64,000 nt of DNA from Stenotrophomonas sp. BIO128-Bstrain (GCF_030128875.1 NZ_CP124620.1:3731001-3795000), one strand, 5' to 3'; shown: positions 26,402 to 35,972, numbered from the stretch's first letter. The notes: generated by a model not told the origin, from the sequence alone. A program made the numbers and translations.

Positions 26402-27400
26402 TCAGGCCGGCGTGTTCGCCTCGATCCGCAGCCGCTGGGCCACCCAGCGCTCGGAGAAGCCATCACCACGCCAGTTTTCCAGGAAACCGCAGTGGCCACC
26501 CCACGGGGCGATTTCCAGGTGGGCATGGGCCGGCAGCCGCCAGCCGTTGAAGGTGGCGAACGGGATCACCGGGTCATCCTGCGCCATCAGGATGTCGGCC
26601 GGCACCTGCAGCCCGGCCAGGCGGTCGCCGGCGATGGAGTAACCATCGAAGTAGGCCTGCAGCGAACCGAACTCGGTGTGGTGCTCGACCAGCCAGGCGG
26701 TCAGCGCGCGGATGTCCAGCTTGAGCACGCGGTCGTCCCAGTCGCTCAGCTCGGGGAACAGATCGCGCTTGCGACGCAGCGAGCCGGCCCATTTGCGCCG
26801 GAAGTACCAGTCGTACATCGCCGGGCCGTTCTCGATGCTCTCCATCGTGATCGCCGGGTCCAGCACCGGGCACACCGAGGCCACGCGGCGCAGCGGCACG
26901 CCGGCCGAGGGCGCGCGCAGGGCCAGGCGCAGCACGAAGTTGCCGCCCAGCGAATAGCCGGCGGCGACCAGCGGCAGCTCGGGCCAGCGGCGGGCGATGT
27001 CACCGGCTGCGTGCACCACCTCATCGATGCGGTTGGAGTGGAAGATGCCCGGGTTGAGGTGGTGGGTATTGCCATGGTCGCGGAAATTCAGCCGCACCAC
27101 GTCGTAGCCCTCTTCCAGCAGCCGCGCGGCGGTCATGCGCATGTAGCTCGATTCGGCGCTGCCTTCCCAACCATGCAGCAGCAGCGCCATGCCGACCGGC
27201 TGGCGCCCCTGGAGGTAGCTGTGCCAGCCCTGCAGGCGCACGCCTTCACCGCCATCGAGGATCAGCTCGTCGGTGTGCGCGCCGGTCGCCGCCAGCAGCA
27301 CCAGCCCGCGCTGCATCCGCATCCGGCTCGAGCTGAGCATCGACTGCAGGTGCGGGTTGCGCAGCCAACGCGGGGGGTGATAGTCGGCAGCGGTCAACAT
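26402..27400 (-). CDS. YheT-family alpha/beta hydrolase
   Basis: 332 aa. PRWLRNPHLQSMLSS at the N-terminus, MALLLHGWEGSAESSYMR (oxyanion region), VRLNFRDHGNTHHLN, the nucleophile elbow AAGYSLGGNFVL (Ser), acid VPADILMAQDDPVIP, and the catalytic His in APWGGHCGFLEN. This is the hydrolase-4 YheT/ABHD1-3 group of predicted cytosolic esterases with unknown substrate. It stands 60 bp upstream of the TPR-sulfotransferase gene on the same strand. Confidence 0.9.
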   Translation of the reverse strand: MLTAADYHPPRWLRNPHLQSMLSSSRMRMQRGLVLLAATGAHTDELILDGGEGVRLQGWHSYLQGRQPVGMALLLHGWEGSAESSYMRMTAARLLEEGYDVVRLNFRDHGNTHHLNPGIFHSNRIDEVVHAAGDIARRWPELPLVAAGYSLGGNFVLRLALRAPSAGVPLRRVASVCPVLDPAITMESIENGPAMYDWYFRRKWAGSLRRKRDLFPELSDWDDRVLKLDIRALTAWLVEHHTEFGSLQAYFDGYSIAGDRLAGLQVPADILMAQDDPVIPFATFNGWRLPAHAHLEIAPWGGHCGFLENWRGDGFSERWVAQRLRIEANTPA

Positions 27401-27453
27401 GGGCGCGAGCCTGCTCCCGGCCGCGACGCTGGCGTGTGAAGGACCACCACCGC

Positions 27454-28245
27454 TTACTCGGCGGACATGGCCGCCAGGATGCGCGCGCGCGAGGTTTCCG
27501 CGATGCGGCGACGGCCTTCCAGATCGTGGGTATCAATGGGCGCGAGGAAGTGCACCTCGGCCCGCCGTGCCGGCTCTCCCAGCAGACGCAGGAAGTTGGC
27601 GAAGAAACTCTCTTTCGGGCCGAACGCGACAATGGTCTGCGCGTCACCGCGCCAGCCGTAGCGCAACGCGACCGGCTGCACCGGGACCTGGGTCTCGACC
27701 GCGGCCTGGAAGATGCGCGCATGGAAGGGGCCGACTTCATGGCCACCGCGGGTGCGCCCTTCCGGGAACACGCCCACTGCCTTGCCCTCGCGCAGGCGCA
27801 CGACCATTTCCTGCATCACCCCACCCAGCGACTCGGTGCTGCCGCGCTGGTGGAAGATGGTCTGCCCGCGCGCGGCCAGCCAGCCGACCACCGGCCAGCC
27901 GGCGATCTCCTGCTTGGCCACGAAGCCCATCATGCGCTGGCTGTGCAGCATCGAAATATCGACCCAGCTGACATGGTTGGCCACGAACAGCACCGCACCC
28001 GGCAGCGGTGTGCCGATCCGGTGCAGGCGGAAGCCGAAGATCCACATCAGCCCGCCCGACCAGGCGTTCACCGCCGCATGCTCGAACGTGCGCTGGCCCA
28101 CGCGCACGCGCCCCCACGGCGGCAGCATGGCGATCAGCAGCATCGGCAGGAACAGCAACAGGTGGACCAGCAGCAGCGGTACGCGGTACAGGTAACGGCA
28201 CACACGCGCCACGCCGCCACGTGAGGCCGGAGTGGGGGAATTCAT
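27454..28245 (-). CDS. 1-acyl-sn-glycerol-3-phosphate acyltransferase (PlsC family)
   Basis: 263 aa. An N-terminal membrane segment (RVPLLLVHLLLFLPMLLIAMLP) is followed by acyltransferase motifs: NHVSWVDIS (HX4D), GQTIFHQRGS, VGVFPEGRTRGG (substrate-binding FPEGT-like) and VPVQPVALRY. It transfers an acyl group to lysophosphatidate or a related lyso-lipid at the inner membrane. ATG 28245 (MNSPTPAS) is chosen over an open frame upstream because it gives a normal N-terminus. A 181-bp gap upstream (28246-28426) shows no gene. Confidence 0.88.
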   Translation of the reverse strand: MNSPTPASRGGVARVCRYLYRVPLLLVHLLLFLPMLLIAMLPPWGRVRVGQRTFEHAAVNAWSGGLMWIFGFRLHRIGTPLPGAVLFVANHVSWVDISMLHSQRMMGFVAKQEIAGWPVVGWLAARGQTIFHQRGSTESLGGVMQEMVVRLREGKAVGVFPEGRTRGGHEVGPFHARIFQAAVETQVPVQPVALRYGWRGDAQTIVAFGPKESFFANFLRLLGEPARRAEVHFLAPIDTHDLEGRRRIAETSRARILAAMSAE

Positions 28246-28426
28246 CCGCGAACGATACCCGAGCGCCGCAGGCTCTGCCAGCGGAATCCGGACAAATCGA
28301 TGGCAGGCCCAAGCCAGCCGCCGCACGCTGTCAAGCCAACGGCCAGCGGCGGCACAACGGCCGTGCGCACATGCGCCGGCGCACTGTCATGGGCCACGCA
28401 ACACAGCATCCGTGCCATGCGTGCGA

Positions 28427-28864
28427 TCAGCCCGGGCGCACCGCGGGCACCACCGCCAGGGTCAACCGCGACGTGCAGACCAGCTTGCCGGCCGCGTCCT
28501 CGATGCGGATGTCCCACACCTGGGTGCTGCGCCCCACATGGACCGCACGCGCGGTGCCGGTGACCGTGCCGGCGCGCACCGCGCGGATGTGGTTGGCATT
28601 GATCTCCAACCCGACGCAGACCTCCCTGGTGGTATCCACGCACAGGTTGCCGGCGCTGCTGCCGAGAGTTTCGGCCAGCACGACCGACGCCCCGCCATGC
28701 AGGATGCCGTACGGCTGGCGGGTGCGTTCGTCCACCGGCATGGTGGCGCTGATCCAGTCCTCGCCCGCGGCGGTGAACACGATGCCCAGGTGCTCGATGA
28801 GCGTGTTGCGGCTGAGCGTGTTGAGCGCCTGGATCGACACCGCGTCGCGGAATACCTGGGGCAT
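28427..28864 (-). CDS. MenI/YdiI-like hotdog acyl-CoA thioesterase
   Basis: 145 aa. The match to E. coli MenI (YdiI) is strong: ATMPVDERTRQPYGILHGGASVVLAETLGS with the active-site Glu, then VGLEINANHIRAVRAG and STQVWDIRIEDAAGKLVC. MenI hydrolyses DHNA-CoA in menaquinone synthesis. Ubiquinone-only organisms, as I would expect here, carry the same family as general or phenylacetate-type thioesterases, so the substrate is open. The ATG at 28864 lies in an isolated short unit between the phospholipase D and plsC genes. Confidence 0.88.
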   Translation of the reverse strand: MPQVFRDAVSIQALNTLSRNTLIEHLGIVFTAAGEDWISATMPVDERTRQPYGILHGGASVVLAETLGSSAGNLCVDTTREVCVGLEINANHIRAVRAGTVTGTARAVHVGRSTQVWDIRIEDAAGKLVCTSRLTLAVVPAVRPG

Positions 28865-28889
28865 GCAGCTTCTCCGTGGGGTTGCAGAT

Positions 28890-30923
28890 TTACAGAATCG
28901 GAACCAGCCCGGCACCGAAGGCGGTGAGCATGCGCACCAGCAGCCACTTCGGCCCGACATTCACCTCGGGGAAATCCCCGACGGCGACGTAGCAGGTGTG
29001 GAAGGCCGGGTCCTGCCGCTTGAGCGGATCCGGGCACTCGGGCCCGGGCTGGAACTCGTAATCGGTGGCGTAGCGCCACGGCCAGAAATCGAGCACGGGC
29101 AGCGCCTCGGAGGCCTTGCCGACACTGTAGTTCAGGCCGGACAGGACCGGCGGCTTGGCACGCGGCGCGACCACCCAGGAGTTCTGCGGGTGGATGTCGC
29201 GCAGGATGCTCTGCGCCAGCGCCTCGGCGAACACCGGGTCATCGATGATCACCGCCCCTTCGGTGTTGTAGTTCTCGCTGCGCGGGTCGAAGTTGTGGGT
29301 GCCGATCACGCCGATGCGGCGATCCACCACCATCGATTTGGCGTGCAGGCCCATGCGGGCGCCCTTGCGGGTGACCGGCAGCGGCTTGTTGACCGCCTTG
29401 GTGCCCAGGAACGAGGGCCGGGTTTCAGCACGCAGCACGCGGCGCTCCACTTCGCTGCCATCGGTACTGCGGCGGCGCCCGCTGGCGCTGTTGCGGTCGG
29501 CGTTGCCACGGCGCGGGCCATCGCTGGCACGGCCGTCGCTGCCAGCGCGCGCATTGCTGCCGGCCGCGCTGCCCCCGAGCAGACTGCTGCGCTTGCCCTG
29601 CGACGGCGGCGCCTCGGAACCCAGCGGTGCCGGCAGCAGGTTGCGGTAGTCCACCGGGGCATCGAGCGGGAACGGTTTGAACTCGTAGATGTTGAACCCG
29701 AGCTCACGCAGGTTGCGGCGTTTGTACTTGTAGGACAGCGCGTAGACGATCGGGTTGTCGGTGGCGGCCAGGCTGTTGGTGGACACCACCACGCGCGGTG
29801 CCTGCTCGCGTTTGCGCAGGTCGCGGAACAGGCGCTGCGCCGGCTTGGACAACACCAGGTACGGCGTCTGCAGCAGCACTTCGGACTGTGCGCTGGCGAT
29901 CAGCGCATCCAGCTGCGGCTCGGTCACGTGCTGGCCGTTGGCCGGCTGGCTGGCACGTTCGCGGCGATGCTTGCGCGGCAGATCGGCGACGTACTGCACC
30001 GAGGCCACGGGCAGGGCGGTATCGACGAAGGTGCGGCGCACGTAGTCCGGATCGTCGGCCTCTTCACTGACCCGCTCGACCCGCTCGGGCCGCCGGAAGT
30101 CGGCCGGCGGCATGGCCGGCACGCCCTGGCGCAGCAGCGTGCGGCCGACATCGTTGAGGCGCTCGGCCGGCACACTGCGCGGCGCGCGCCAGAACGCATC
30201 GAAATTGGCGGCCATCTCACGCACTTCCGGGCCGGCCACGATCACATCGCGGTCGCGGAAGTTGTATTCGCTGTCCCAGTCGTAATAGTCGTCCTGGTAG
30301 TTGCGCCCACCGACCACGCCCAGTGCATCGTCGACCACCAGCAGCTTGTTGTGCATGCGCTGGTTGAAACGGCGGAAGCAGCACACCACGCTGGCGGCGT
30401 AATCGAAGTAGTTCAGGCGCGCCTTGCCGAAGGTCGGGTTGTAGACCCGCAGTTCGAAGTTGGCATGGCTGCCGGACAGGGCGCCGAGGATCTCCAGGTC
30501 GGAGATCGCCGAGAGCTGGTCGATCAGCACCCGCACCTTGACCCCGCGGCGTGCGGCCGCCTGCAGTTCGTCCAGGACCAGCCGGGCGCTGTCGTCCTTG
30601 TCGAAGATGTAGGTCTGCAGGTCGATGCTGCGCGTGGCGCTGCGGATCAGGTTCAAGCGCGCGACGAGGGAAACTTCCCCTTCGTCGAGGATGGTGGCGT
30701 AGTGCCGCGGCTGGCCGGCATGCGATTCGGCGAAGGCGCGGCCACCGAGGGCACGCAGCGGCGAATCAAGCGCGCAGCGGTCCGGCTGGGCGCAGTCGAC
30801 CACGGTCGAACGCGCCTGTACGGCGATGCCGGCGGCGCGGTCGCGCTCGGCGTTGGACAGCGAAGCACAGCCGCTGCCCAGCAACAGCGTTGCCAGCACC
30901 AACAGACGCAGCAATGGGTTCAC
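28890..30923 (-). CDS. Phospholipase D family protein, ClsC (YmdC)-like
   Basis: 677 aa. A lipoprotein signal (LLGSGCAS, Cys19) and two HKD catalytic motifs: MHNKLLVVDDALGVVGGRN and LHAKSMVVDRRIGVIGTHNFDPRS. ClsC-type enzymes join phosphatidylglycerol and phosphatidylethanolamine into cardiolipin. It is about 200 residues longer than E. coli ClsC; much of the excess is a low-complexity Ser/Arg/Gly insert just before the second HKD motif (SLLGGSAAGSNARAGSDGRA and on). The GTG start overlaps the YceI-gene stop (GTGA), so it is translationally coupled. Confidence 0.87.
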   Translation of the reverse strand: MNPLLRLLVLATLLLGSGCASLSNAERDRAAGIAVQARSTVVDCAQPDRCALDSPLRALGGRAFAESHAGQPRHYATILDEGEVSLVARLNLIRSATRSIDLQTYIFDKDDSARLVLDELQAAARRGVKVRVLIDQLSAISDLEILGALSGSHANFELRVYNPTFGKARLNYFDYAASVVCCFRRFNQRMHNKLLVVDDALGVVGGRNYQDDYYDWDSEYNFRDRDVIVAGPEVREMAANFDAFWRAPRSVPAERLNDVGRTLLRQGVPAMPPADFRRPERVERVSEEADDPDYVRRTFVDTALPVASVQYVADLPRKHRRERASQPANGQHVTEPQLDALIASAQSEVLLQTPYLVLSKPAQRLFRDLRKREQAPRVVVSTNSLAATDNPIVYALSYKYKRRNLRELGFNIYEFKPFPLDAPVDYRNLLPAPLGSEAPPSQGKRSSLLGGSAAGSNARAGSDGRASDGPRRGNADRNSASGRRRSTDGSEVERRVLRAETRPSFLGTKAVNKPLPVTRKGARMGLHAKSMVVDRRIGVIGTHNFDPRSENYNTEGAVIIDDPVFAEALAQSILRDIHPQNSWVVAPRAKPPVLSGLNYSVGKASEALPVLDFWPWRYATDYEFQPGPECPDPLKRQDPAFHTCYVAVGDFPEVNVGPKWLLVRMLTAFGAGLVPIL

Positions 30924-31516
30924 GGTTTCGGCGCCTCGCTCAGACGCGCACGCAATACAAAGGTCACTCGATCACTCAGCGCAAGCTGCCAGCTGTCCAT
31001 TCCATACCGGCCACGCTGGACGGTACCGCGGCTGACCACGTCGCAATCATACCCGGCCCGGGCACACTGCGGCGGTTCGACCCGTAGCGTTTCCGGGTGG
31101 CTGACCCCGCGCAGGATCAGCCGGCCCTGGATGCTGCCCCCCTTGTCGACCACCTCGGGCCAGTAGGGCAGCGAGTCGAACTCCACGACCGGGTAGCGGG
31201 CCGCGTCGAAGAACTCCTCGCCCCGCATCCAGCCGGTGTAGCGGGCCTTGCCGGGGATCTCGACATAGCGGGTGAACATCCGCAGGTGCACCTGGTGGCG
31301 ACCGTCGGAGAGCACTTCGATGTTGCCTTCAAAGCGGGGGAAGATGCCCTCGATGCGCTGCCCCAGCCGCGTCCGGATCTCAAACCCGAAGCGCGAGGTG
31401 GCCGTATCGAAGGCAAGGGCCTGGCTGGTGGCGGCCGGCACCGACGACGGCGGGGCGGCATGGGCCGCCCCTGCCATCAACAGCAGCCCGACCCACGCCG
31501 CGCGGACTGCCCACAC
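30920..31516 (-). CDS. YceI-like lipid-binding periplasmic protein
   Basis: 198 aa. A Sec signal (AWVGLLLMAGAAHA) and a YceI lipocalin-like barrel: FDTATSRFGFEIRTRLGQRIEGIFPRFEGN, the EEFFDAARYPVVEFDS strand and LRGVSHPETLRV. These proteins bind polyisoprenoid or other lipids. Starts with GTG three bases after the sixA stop. Its stop overlaps the clsC-like start, so SixA, YceI-like and ClsC-like genes form one unit; a lipid-binding protein next to a cardiolipin synthase is a sensible pairing. Confidence 0.85.
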   Translation of the reverse strand: MWAVRAAWVGLLLMAGAAHAAPPSSVPAATSQALAFDTATSRFGFEIRTRLGQRIEGIFPRFEGNIEVLSDGRHQVHLRMFTRYVEIPGKARYTGWMRGEEFFDAARYPVVEFDSLPYWPEVVDKGGSIQGRLILRGVSHPETLRVEPPQCARAGYDCDVVSRGTVQRGRYGMDSWQLALSDRVTFVLRARLSEAPKP

Positions 31517-31519
31517 GGG

Positions 31520-31996
31520 TTACGGCCACCAGAAGGCGGTCAGGCTGGCCACACCCGGCTCGATGGCAGCCTCACGGTCGAAGGCCAGGACCGCGATTCC
31601 GCCCGGTGGCATGCCCCGGTAATCACTGCTGGTGCCTTCGCTCATCAGGGCGACCAGTTGTTCCAGGCCCGGGTTGTGCCCGACCACCAGCAGGCGGTCG
31701 ACGTCCCGGCGCGCATCGATCAGCCCCATCAAGGTGCCCGGGGTGGCCTCGTAGACGGCATCCTCCAGGCGCTTTTCGACGAAGCCGGTGATGCCCAGCA
31801 CAGCCTCCAGGGTTTCGCGGGTACGCCGCGCCGGCGAGCAGAGCACGCAGTCGGGGAGCAGGTTGTTTTCCTTCAGCCAGCGGCCGGCGGCCTCGGCTTC
31901 GGCCAGACCGACCGGCGACAGCGGGCGGTCCAGATCGGCCTGGCCGGTGCTGGCGGCTTCGGCATGGGCGTGACGCAGCAATATCAGTTCTCGCAT
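31520..31996 (-). CDS. sixA: Phosphohistidine phosphatase SixA
   Basis: 158 aa. The RHG signature LILLRHAHAE (catalytic His) lies at residues 4-13, CSPARRTRETLEA and LLVVGHNPGLEQLV (second His) follow. SixA removes phosphate from histidine in phosphorelay HPt domains and the nitrogen PTS protein NPr. It follows the ParA-type gene by 13 bp on the minus strand. Confidence 0.93.
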   Translation of the reverse strand: MRELILLRHAHAEAASTGQADLDRPLSPVGLAEAEAAGRWLKENNLLPDCVLCSPARRTRETLEAVLGITGFVEKRLEDAVYEATPGTLMGLIDARRDVDRLLVVGHNPGLEQLVALMSEGTSSDYRGMPPGGIAVLAFDREAAIEPGVASLTAFWWP

Positions 31997-32009
31997 GGGA
32001 TCTCTCGTG

Positions 32010-32642
32010 TCAGGCTTTCTTCAGCCACTTCAACAGCGGCTCCCAGTCACTCTGGTGCTCGCGCACCTGGGCCGAGCGGTAGTCGAACAGACTCCGTCCC
32101 AGCCCGACCATCACCACATAGCTCTGGCTGTCGCGCAACTGCGCAACGACCTCGTAAGGCCAATCGGCCAACATCTGTATCGCCTGTTGCGAGGTCTGCG
32201 TCCAGGGTTTGGTGCGGTTGAGCACCAACCCGACCGGCAGGCTGCGGTCATGGACGCGGGCCACGCGCGACAGGCTGTTGAGGAAGCCGACGATGGCTTC
32301 GATGTCCAGCGCGGAAGGCAGCACGGGAACCACCACCGCATCGGCAACGTCAAGGAAATGCGGAATATCGTCGGCCATCGCACCGGCCGGCGCATCGATG
32401 ATGACTTCGTCGGTGCCGTCGGGAACCAGTCGTTCCCAGCTCTTTTTGCGGTACACGTCGATCGGCAGCACGGCGCTTTCCAGGACCGAGCGGCGTTGTG
32501 CCCAGCGTGTGCTGGAGCCCTGTGGATCGGCATCGGCCAGGACGGTCCGCTTGCCTTCCAATGCCGAATGCGCCGCCAGGTGGGTGGCGACGGTGGTTTT
32601 GCCCACTCCGCCTTTGGAACCGGCCACCAGGATCGTCTTCAT
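32010..32642 (-). CDS. ParA/MinD-like ATPase
   Basis: 210 aa. Deviant Walker [11 protein letters not shown] (10-19), [13 protein letters not shown], and Walker B region [11 protein letters not shown] followed by [14 protein letters not shown]. Short orphan ParA proteins of this type position cargo such as chemotaxis or secretion clusters, or act in partitioning; there is no parB next to it. First gene of the ParA-sixA-yceI-clsC run; it diverges from the AAA ATPase gene across 132 bp. Confidence 0.88.
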   Translation of the reverse strand: MKTILVAGSKGGVGKTTVATHLAAHSALEGKRTVLADADPQGSSTRWAQRRSVLESAVLPIDVYRKKSWERLVPDGTDEVIIDAPAGAMADDIPHFLDVADAVVVPVLPSALDIEAIVGFLNSLSRVARVHDRSLPVGLVLNRTKPWTQTSQQAIQMLADWPYEVVAQLRDSQSYVVMVGLGRSLFDYRSAQVREHQSDWEPLLKWLKKA

Positions 32643-32774
32643 GCAGGCCTCGCTTCCGGGGAACGTTTCCGCAGCCTACACCGGCGCCTGTGACGGAGAT
32701 AGTCGCGGCGCTGAACCAGAACCGGCGCCCACGGCTTTGCTATCGTGGATGGTTCCAATGGACTGACCGCCCGC

Positions 32775-34259
32775 ATGAGCGAACTACAGGACCTGAGCGC
32801 GCTGATCCGCGCCAACACCCCGCTGATCATCATCGAGACCCAGGATGAAGGCCGGGTGGTCGAGCTGTTCCGGCAGACCCTGATGCATGTCTGGCGCGCC
32901 CTGCACCGCTGGTCGATCACCGAGGGGCTGCGCCGGATCGACATGGACCGCGAGGACGACCCGGTCGGCCCGCCCGACGCCAGCGCGGCCCTGCAGATGA
33001 TCCGCCAGGCCGAGCAGCGCGGCATCTACCTGCTGCTCGATTTCCATCCCTACCTGGGCTATGCCAGCCACCAGCGCGCCCTGCGCGACCTGATCCAGCG
33101 GCGCCACTGCCAGGCCCACGTGCTGGTCCTGATCGGGGCCAAGGTAGAACTTCCGGCCGAGCTGGAAGCGCTGGCCACCCGCTTCAATCCGCGCCTGCCC
33201 GACCTCAACGCGCTGTTGAAGATGCTGCGCGAGGAAGCCGAAGCCTATGCCCGCGAACATGGCGGGCGGCGCGTGGAGGTGGACAACGAGGCGGTCCAGA
33301 AGATCCTGCACAACCTGCGCGGGCTGAGCCTGGTCGACGCGCGGCGGATCGCCCGCCAGCTGATCTTCGCCGACGGTGCGCTCAGCCAGGACGACCTGCC
33401 GCAGCTGGCCCGGCTCAAGTTCGAGCTGCTCAACCGCGCCGGCCACCTGCACTACGAATACGACACCACCCGCTTCGCCGACGTGGCCGGTGCCAACCGG
33501 CTCAAGCGCTGGGTCAACCAGCGCCGCCCGGTCTTCCTCGGCGGCGCCGGCCCGGCGGGCCTGGACCCGCCCAAGGGCATGCTGCTGCTGGGCGTGCAGG
33601 GCTGCGGCAAGTCGATGCTGGCCAAGGCGACGGCCGCCGGTTTCGGCGTGCCGCTGCTGCGGCTGGATTTCGGCAGCCTGTATGACAAATACCACGGCGA
33701 GACCGAGAAGAACCTGCGCGATGCGCTGGCCTCGGCCGAGCAGCTGGCGCCGTGCGTGCTGTGGATCGACGAGATCGAGAAGGGCCTGGCCAGTGGCGGC
33801 GAAGATGGCGGCGTCTCGCGCCGCGTGCTCGGCCACCTGCTGACCTGGCTGGCCGAACGCAAGGGCACGGTGTTCATCGTCGCAACCGCCAACCAGGTCC
33901 ATGAGCTGCCGGCCGAGCTGCTGCGCAAGGGGCGTTTCGATGAGATCTTCTTCGTCGACCTGCCCGATGCCAACACCCGGGTGGAACTGCTGCGCCTGCA
34001 CCTGGGCAAGCGCCAGCTCAACGCCGACGATTTCGCGCTGCCGGCGCTGGCGGCCGCGGCGGACGGATTCTCCGGGGCGGAGATCGAACAGGCGGTGGTC
34101 GCCGGGCTGTACGCCGCACACGCCGAATCACGCGGGCTGGATACCCAGCTGCTGATGCAGGAGATCCGCGGCAGCCGGCCGCTGTCGGTGCTGATGGCCG
34201 AGCAGGTCACCGCGCTGCGCGAGTGGGCCCGCGGGCGCACCGTCAGCGCGGACGGGTAG
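32775..34259 (+). CDS. Ycf46-like AAA+ ATPase
   Basis: 494 aa. The N-terminal half (about 1-215) is a conserved non-ATPase region (LSALIRANTPLIIIETQDEGR; YLLLDFHPYL). The AAA+ core follows: VAGANRLKRWV, Walker A GVQGCGKSMLAKA, YHGETEKNLRDA, Walker B CVLWIDEIEKGL, sensor FIVATANQVHELPAELLRKGRFDEIF. It resembles the Ycf46 family, which has no settled bacterial function. ATG 32775 is used; an open frame runs 30 bases upstream. No downstream same-strand partner. Confidence 0.9.
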   Translation: MSELQDLSALIRANTPLIIIETQDEGRVVELFRQTLMHVWRALHRWSITEGLRRIDMDREDDPVGPPDASAALQMIRQAEQRGIYLLLDFHPYLGYASHQRALRDLIQRRHCQAHVLVLIGAKVELPAELEALATRFNPRLPDLNALLKMLREEAEAYAREHGGRRVEVDNEAVQKILHNLRGLSLVDARRIARQLIFADGALSQDDLPQLARLKFELLNRAGHLHYEYDTTRFADVAGANRLKRWVNQRRPVFLGGAGPAGLDPPKGMLLLGVQGCGKSMLAKATAAGFGVPLLRLDFGSLYDKYHGETEKNLRDALASAEQLAPCVLWIDEIEKGLASGGEDGGVSRRVLGHLLTWLAERKGTVFIVATANQVHELPAELLRKGRFDEIFFVDLPDANTRVELLRLHLGKRQLNADDFALPALAAAADGFSGAEIEQAVVAGLYAAHAESRGLDTQLLMQEIRGSRPLSVLMAEQVTALREWARGRTVSADG

Positions 34260-34292
34260 CGCCCGACCGTCAGCCGGCTGCCGGCTGCCTGA

Positions 34293-35225
34293 TCATGGCG
34301 ACCCTGGAAGACCGGCCCCGCGCTGCAGCACCCACACCCACGCCGGCAGCGTCACCAGCGACAGCAGGATGCCGTAGCCAACGAGCGCGGCAGCCAGGCG
34401 CGGGGCCAGGCGATGTGACATCGCCAGCGCGGCGGCGGTGATCATGGTCGGCATCGCCGACTCCAGCACATTGGCCTGCAGCATCGCACCCTGCAGGCCG
34501 AACCCCCACGAGATCGGCAGCGCCAGCGCCGGCATCACCAGCAGCTTCAACAGCAACCCGATGCCCAGCGGCTTGAGCTCGTCCAATGGCAGGCGCAGCT
34601 GGATCGAAAAACCGACCGCCAACATCACCAGCGGCAGCATCGCATCGGCCAGCTGCTTCAGCCCGGTGCCGATCCAGCCCGGCGGCTGCTCAGGCATCAG
34701 GGTCAGCGCGAACAGCAACGCCCACAGCGGCGGGAACTTCGCGATCCGCAGCAGGATCTGCGCGGCGGTGGGCGGGGTGTCGCCGCTGTAGCGCGCGATC
34801 ACGTACAGACCAAAGGTGGACAGCAGCACGAAAGTGCCGAACTGGTCGTAGACCACCGCATAGGGCAGGGCGTGATCGCCGAGCAGGGCACGCACCATCG
34901 GATAGCCGATGAAGCTGGAATTGGCCAGCGCCACACAGATCAGCAGCACCGCATGCACATCCCGGGCGAAGCCGAACGCGCGCGTGGCCAGGCTCACCAG
35001 TGCGAGCGTGCACAGCATCAACAGCCACGGCGTGGCGACCAGCCCGATCAGGCTGGTGTCCAGATGCAGCCGCGGGACATAGATCAGCACCGCCGCCGGC
35101 AGGCACACGTACAGCACGATGCGGTTGAGCACATCGGCCGTGTTCTCCGGCAGCGTGCGCAGGCGCGAGAACGCCATGCCCAGGCCGAGCATGGTCAGGA
35201 TCAGAGCGAATGCGTCGAAAGCCAT
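34293..35225 (-). CDS. AEC-family transporter (auxin efflux carrier-like)
   Basis: 310 aa, about ten membrane helices in two halves. Characteristic elements are ENTADVLNRIVLYVCLPAAVLIYVP at the N-terminus, ALANSSFIGYPMV, and MLQANVLESAMPTMITAAALA in the second half. The family exports or exchanges small organic anions such as malate. ATG 35225 (MAFDAF) is preferred over a GTG six bases upstream. It is convergent with the AAA gene. Confidence 0.9.
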   Translation of the reverse strand: MAFDAFALILTMLGLGMAFSRLRTLPENTADVLNRIVLYVCLPAAVLIYVPRLHLDTSLIGLVATPWLLMLCTLALVSLATRAFGFARDVHAVLLICVALANSSFIGYPMVRALLGDHALPYAVVYDQFGTFVLLSTFGLYVIARYSGDTPPTAAQILLRIAKFPPLWALLFALTLMPEQPPGWIGTGLKQLADAMLPLVMLAVGFSIQLRLPLDELKPLGIGLLLKLLVMPALALPISWGFGLQGAMLQANVLESAMPTMITAAALAMSHRLAPRLAAALVGYGILLSLVTLPAWVWVLQRGAGLPGSP

Positions 35226-35297
35226 CGCCACAGCCTAGCCCAATCGCCTGCATGGCATGTTCCGACCATGGTCGAAGCCCGCATCGCCCGCGCTATG

Positions 35298-35329
35298 GCA
35301 GGCCAGCCCGCCTGCACGGGCCGGCCTGC
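35298..35329 (-). terminator. Strong hairpin after the TPR-protein gene
   Basis: GCAGGCC-AGCCCG-CCTGCA-CGGGCC-GGCCTGC folds with one internal mismatch. It begins 5 bp past the stop of the minus-strand gene at 35334. There is no T tract. Confidence 0.4.
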
Positions 35330-35333
35330 GGAA

Positions 35334-35972
35334 TCATGGCCAGGCGGGTGGCTTCTCGGCCCACGCACGCTGCACCTCGGCCAGCGTGCTGCGCTCGCTG
35401 TCGCGCCAACCAGGCAGCAGTTCGGCGTAGCGATCGGCCCCACTCCACTGTTGCGGCTCGGTGCGCACGGCGGCGGCGTACCACTGCACGGCTTCGGTCT
35501 TGCGGCCCAGCGTCCACAGCGCCAGCGCGAAGGTGGGCGGCACCCACGCCGGATTCCCGCGCAGCGTGTTCTGCGCCGCGGTCCATTGCACCAACGCCGC
35601 GTCGGCCTCACCCAGCCGGAACAGATCCCAACCGTAGTTCCAGCGCACCGACCGACCGGGCACCGAACTGGCCGATGCGGTCGTCGCGGCCTGTTCGTAC
35701 AGACTGCGCCCCAGCTCGGGCCGGCCCTGCGCGATCGCGACGCCGGCCAGCTGCACGGTCGCTTCCAGGCTCTTGCGGCCGCGCTCGCGCTGCTTCATCA
35801 ATTGGTCGACGAGCTCCCCGCCCTGGCCCTGCACCACCACCATCGGGGCGGCCGCCACGTCGTTGTCGAAGTAGAACTCCTGCACGGCCGGCAGCGATTG
35901 CGCCGACGCGTTGAACACACACGCCCCCATGGCCAGCATCACGCCGGCCACCATCTGTCTTGCAATTGCCAT
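35334..35972 (-). CDS. Secreted tetratricopeptide-like protein, unknown function
   Basis: 212 aa. A signal peptide (MVAGVMLAMGACVFNASAQ) is followed by VQEFYFDNDVAAAPMVVVQGQ and three TPR-like helical pairs (ATVQLAGVAIAQGRPELGRSLYEQA; GWDLFRLGEADAALVQWTAA; ALALWTLGRKTEAVQWYAAA). It is probably periplasmic and mediates protein contacts. GGGGGAG precedes the ATG. It appears to be a single-gene unit. Confidence 0.82.
   Translation of the reverse strand: MAIARQMVAGVMLAMGACVFNASAQSLPAVQEFYFDNDVAAAPMVVVQGQGGELVDQLMKQRERGRKSLEATVQLAGVAIAQGRPELGRSLYEQAATTASASSVPGRSVRWNYGWDLFRLGEADAALVQWTAAQNTLRGNPAWVPPTFALALWTLGRKTEAVQWYAAAVRTEPQQWSGADRYAELLPGWRDSERSTLAEVQRAWAEKPPAWP

Noticed and set aside
32784..34121. 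Long minus-strand open frame opposite the AAA ATPase
   Set aside because: It is a GC-rich antisense shadow: the plus strand encodes a complete AAA+ protein with all motifs, and the antisense product is Gln/His/Arg-rich with no recognisable domain.
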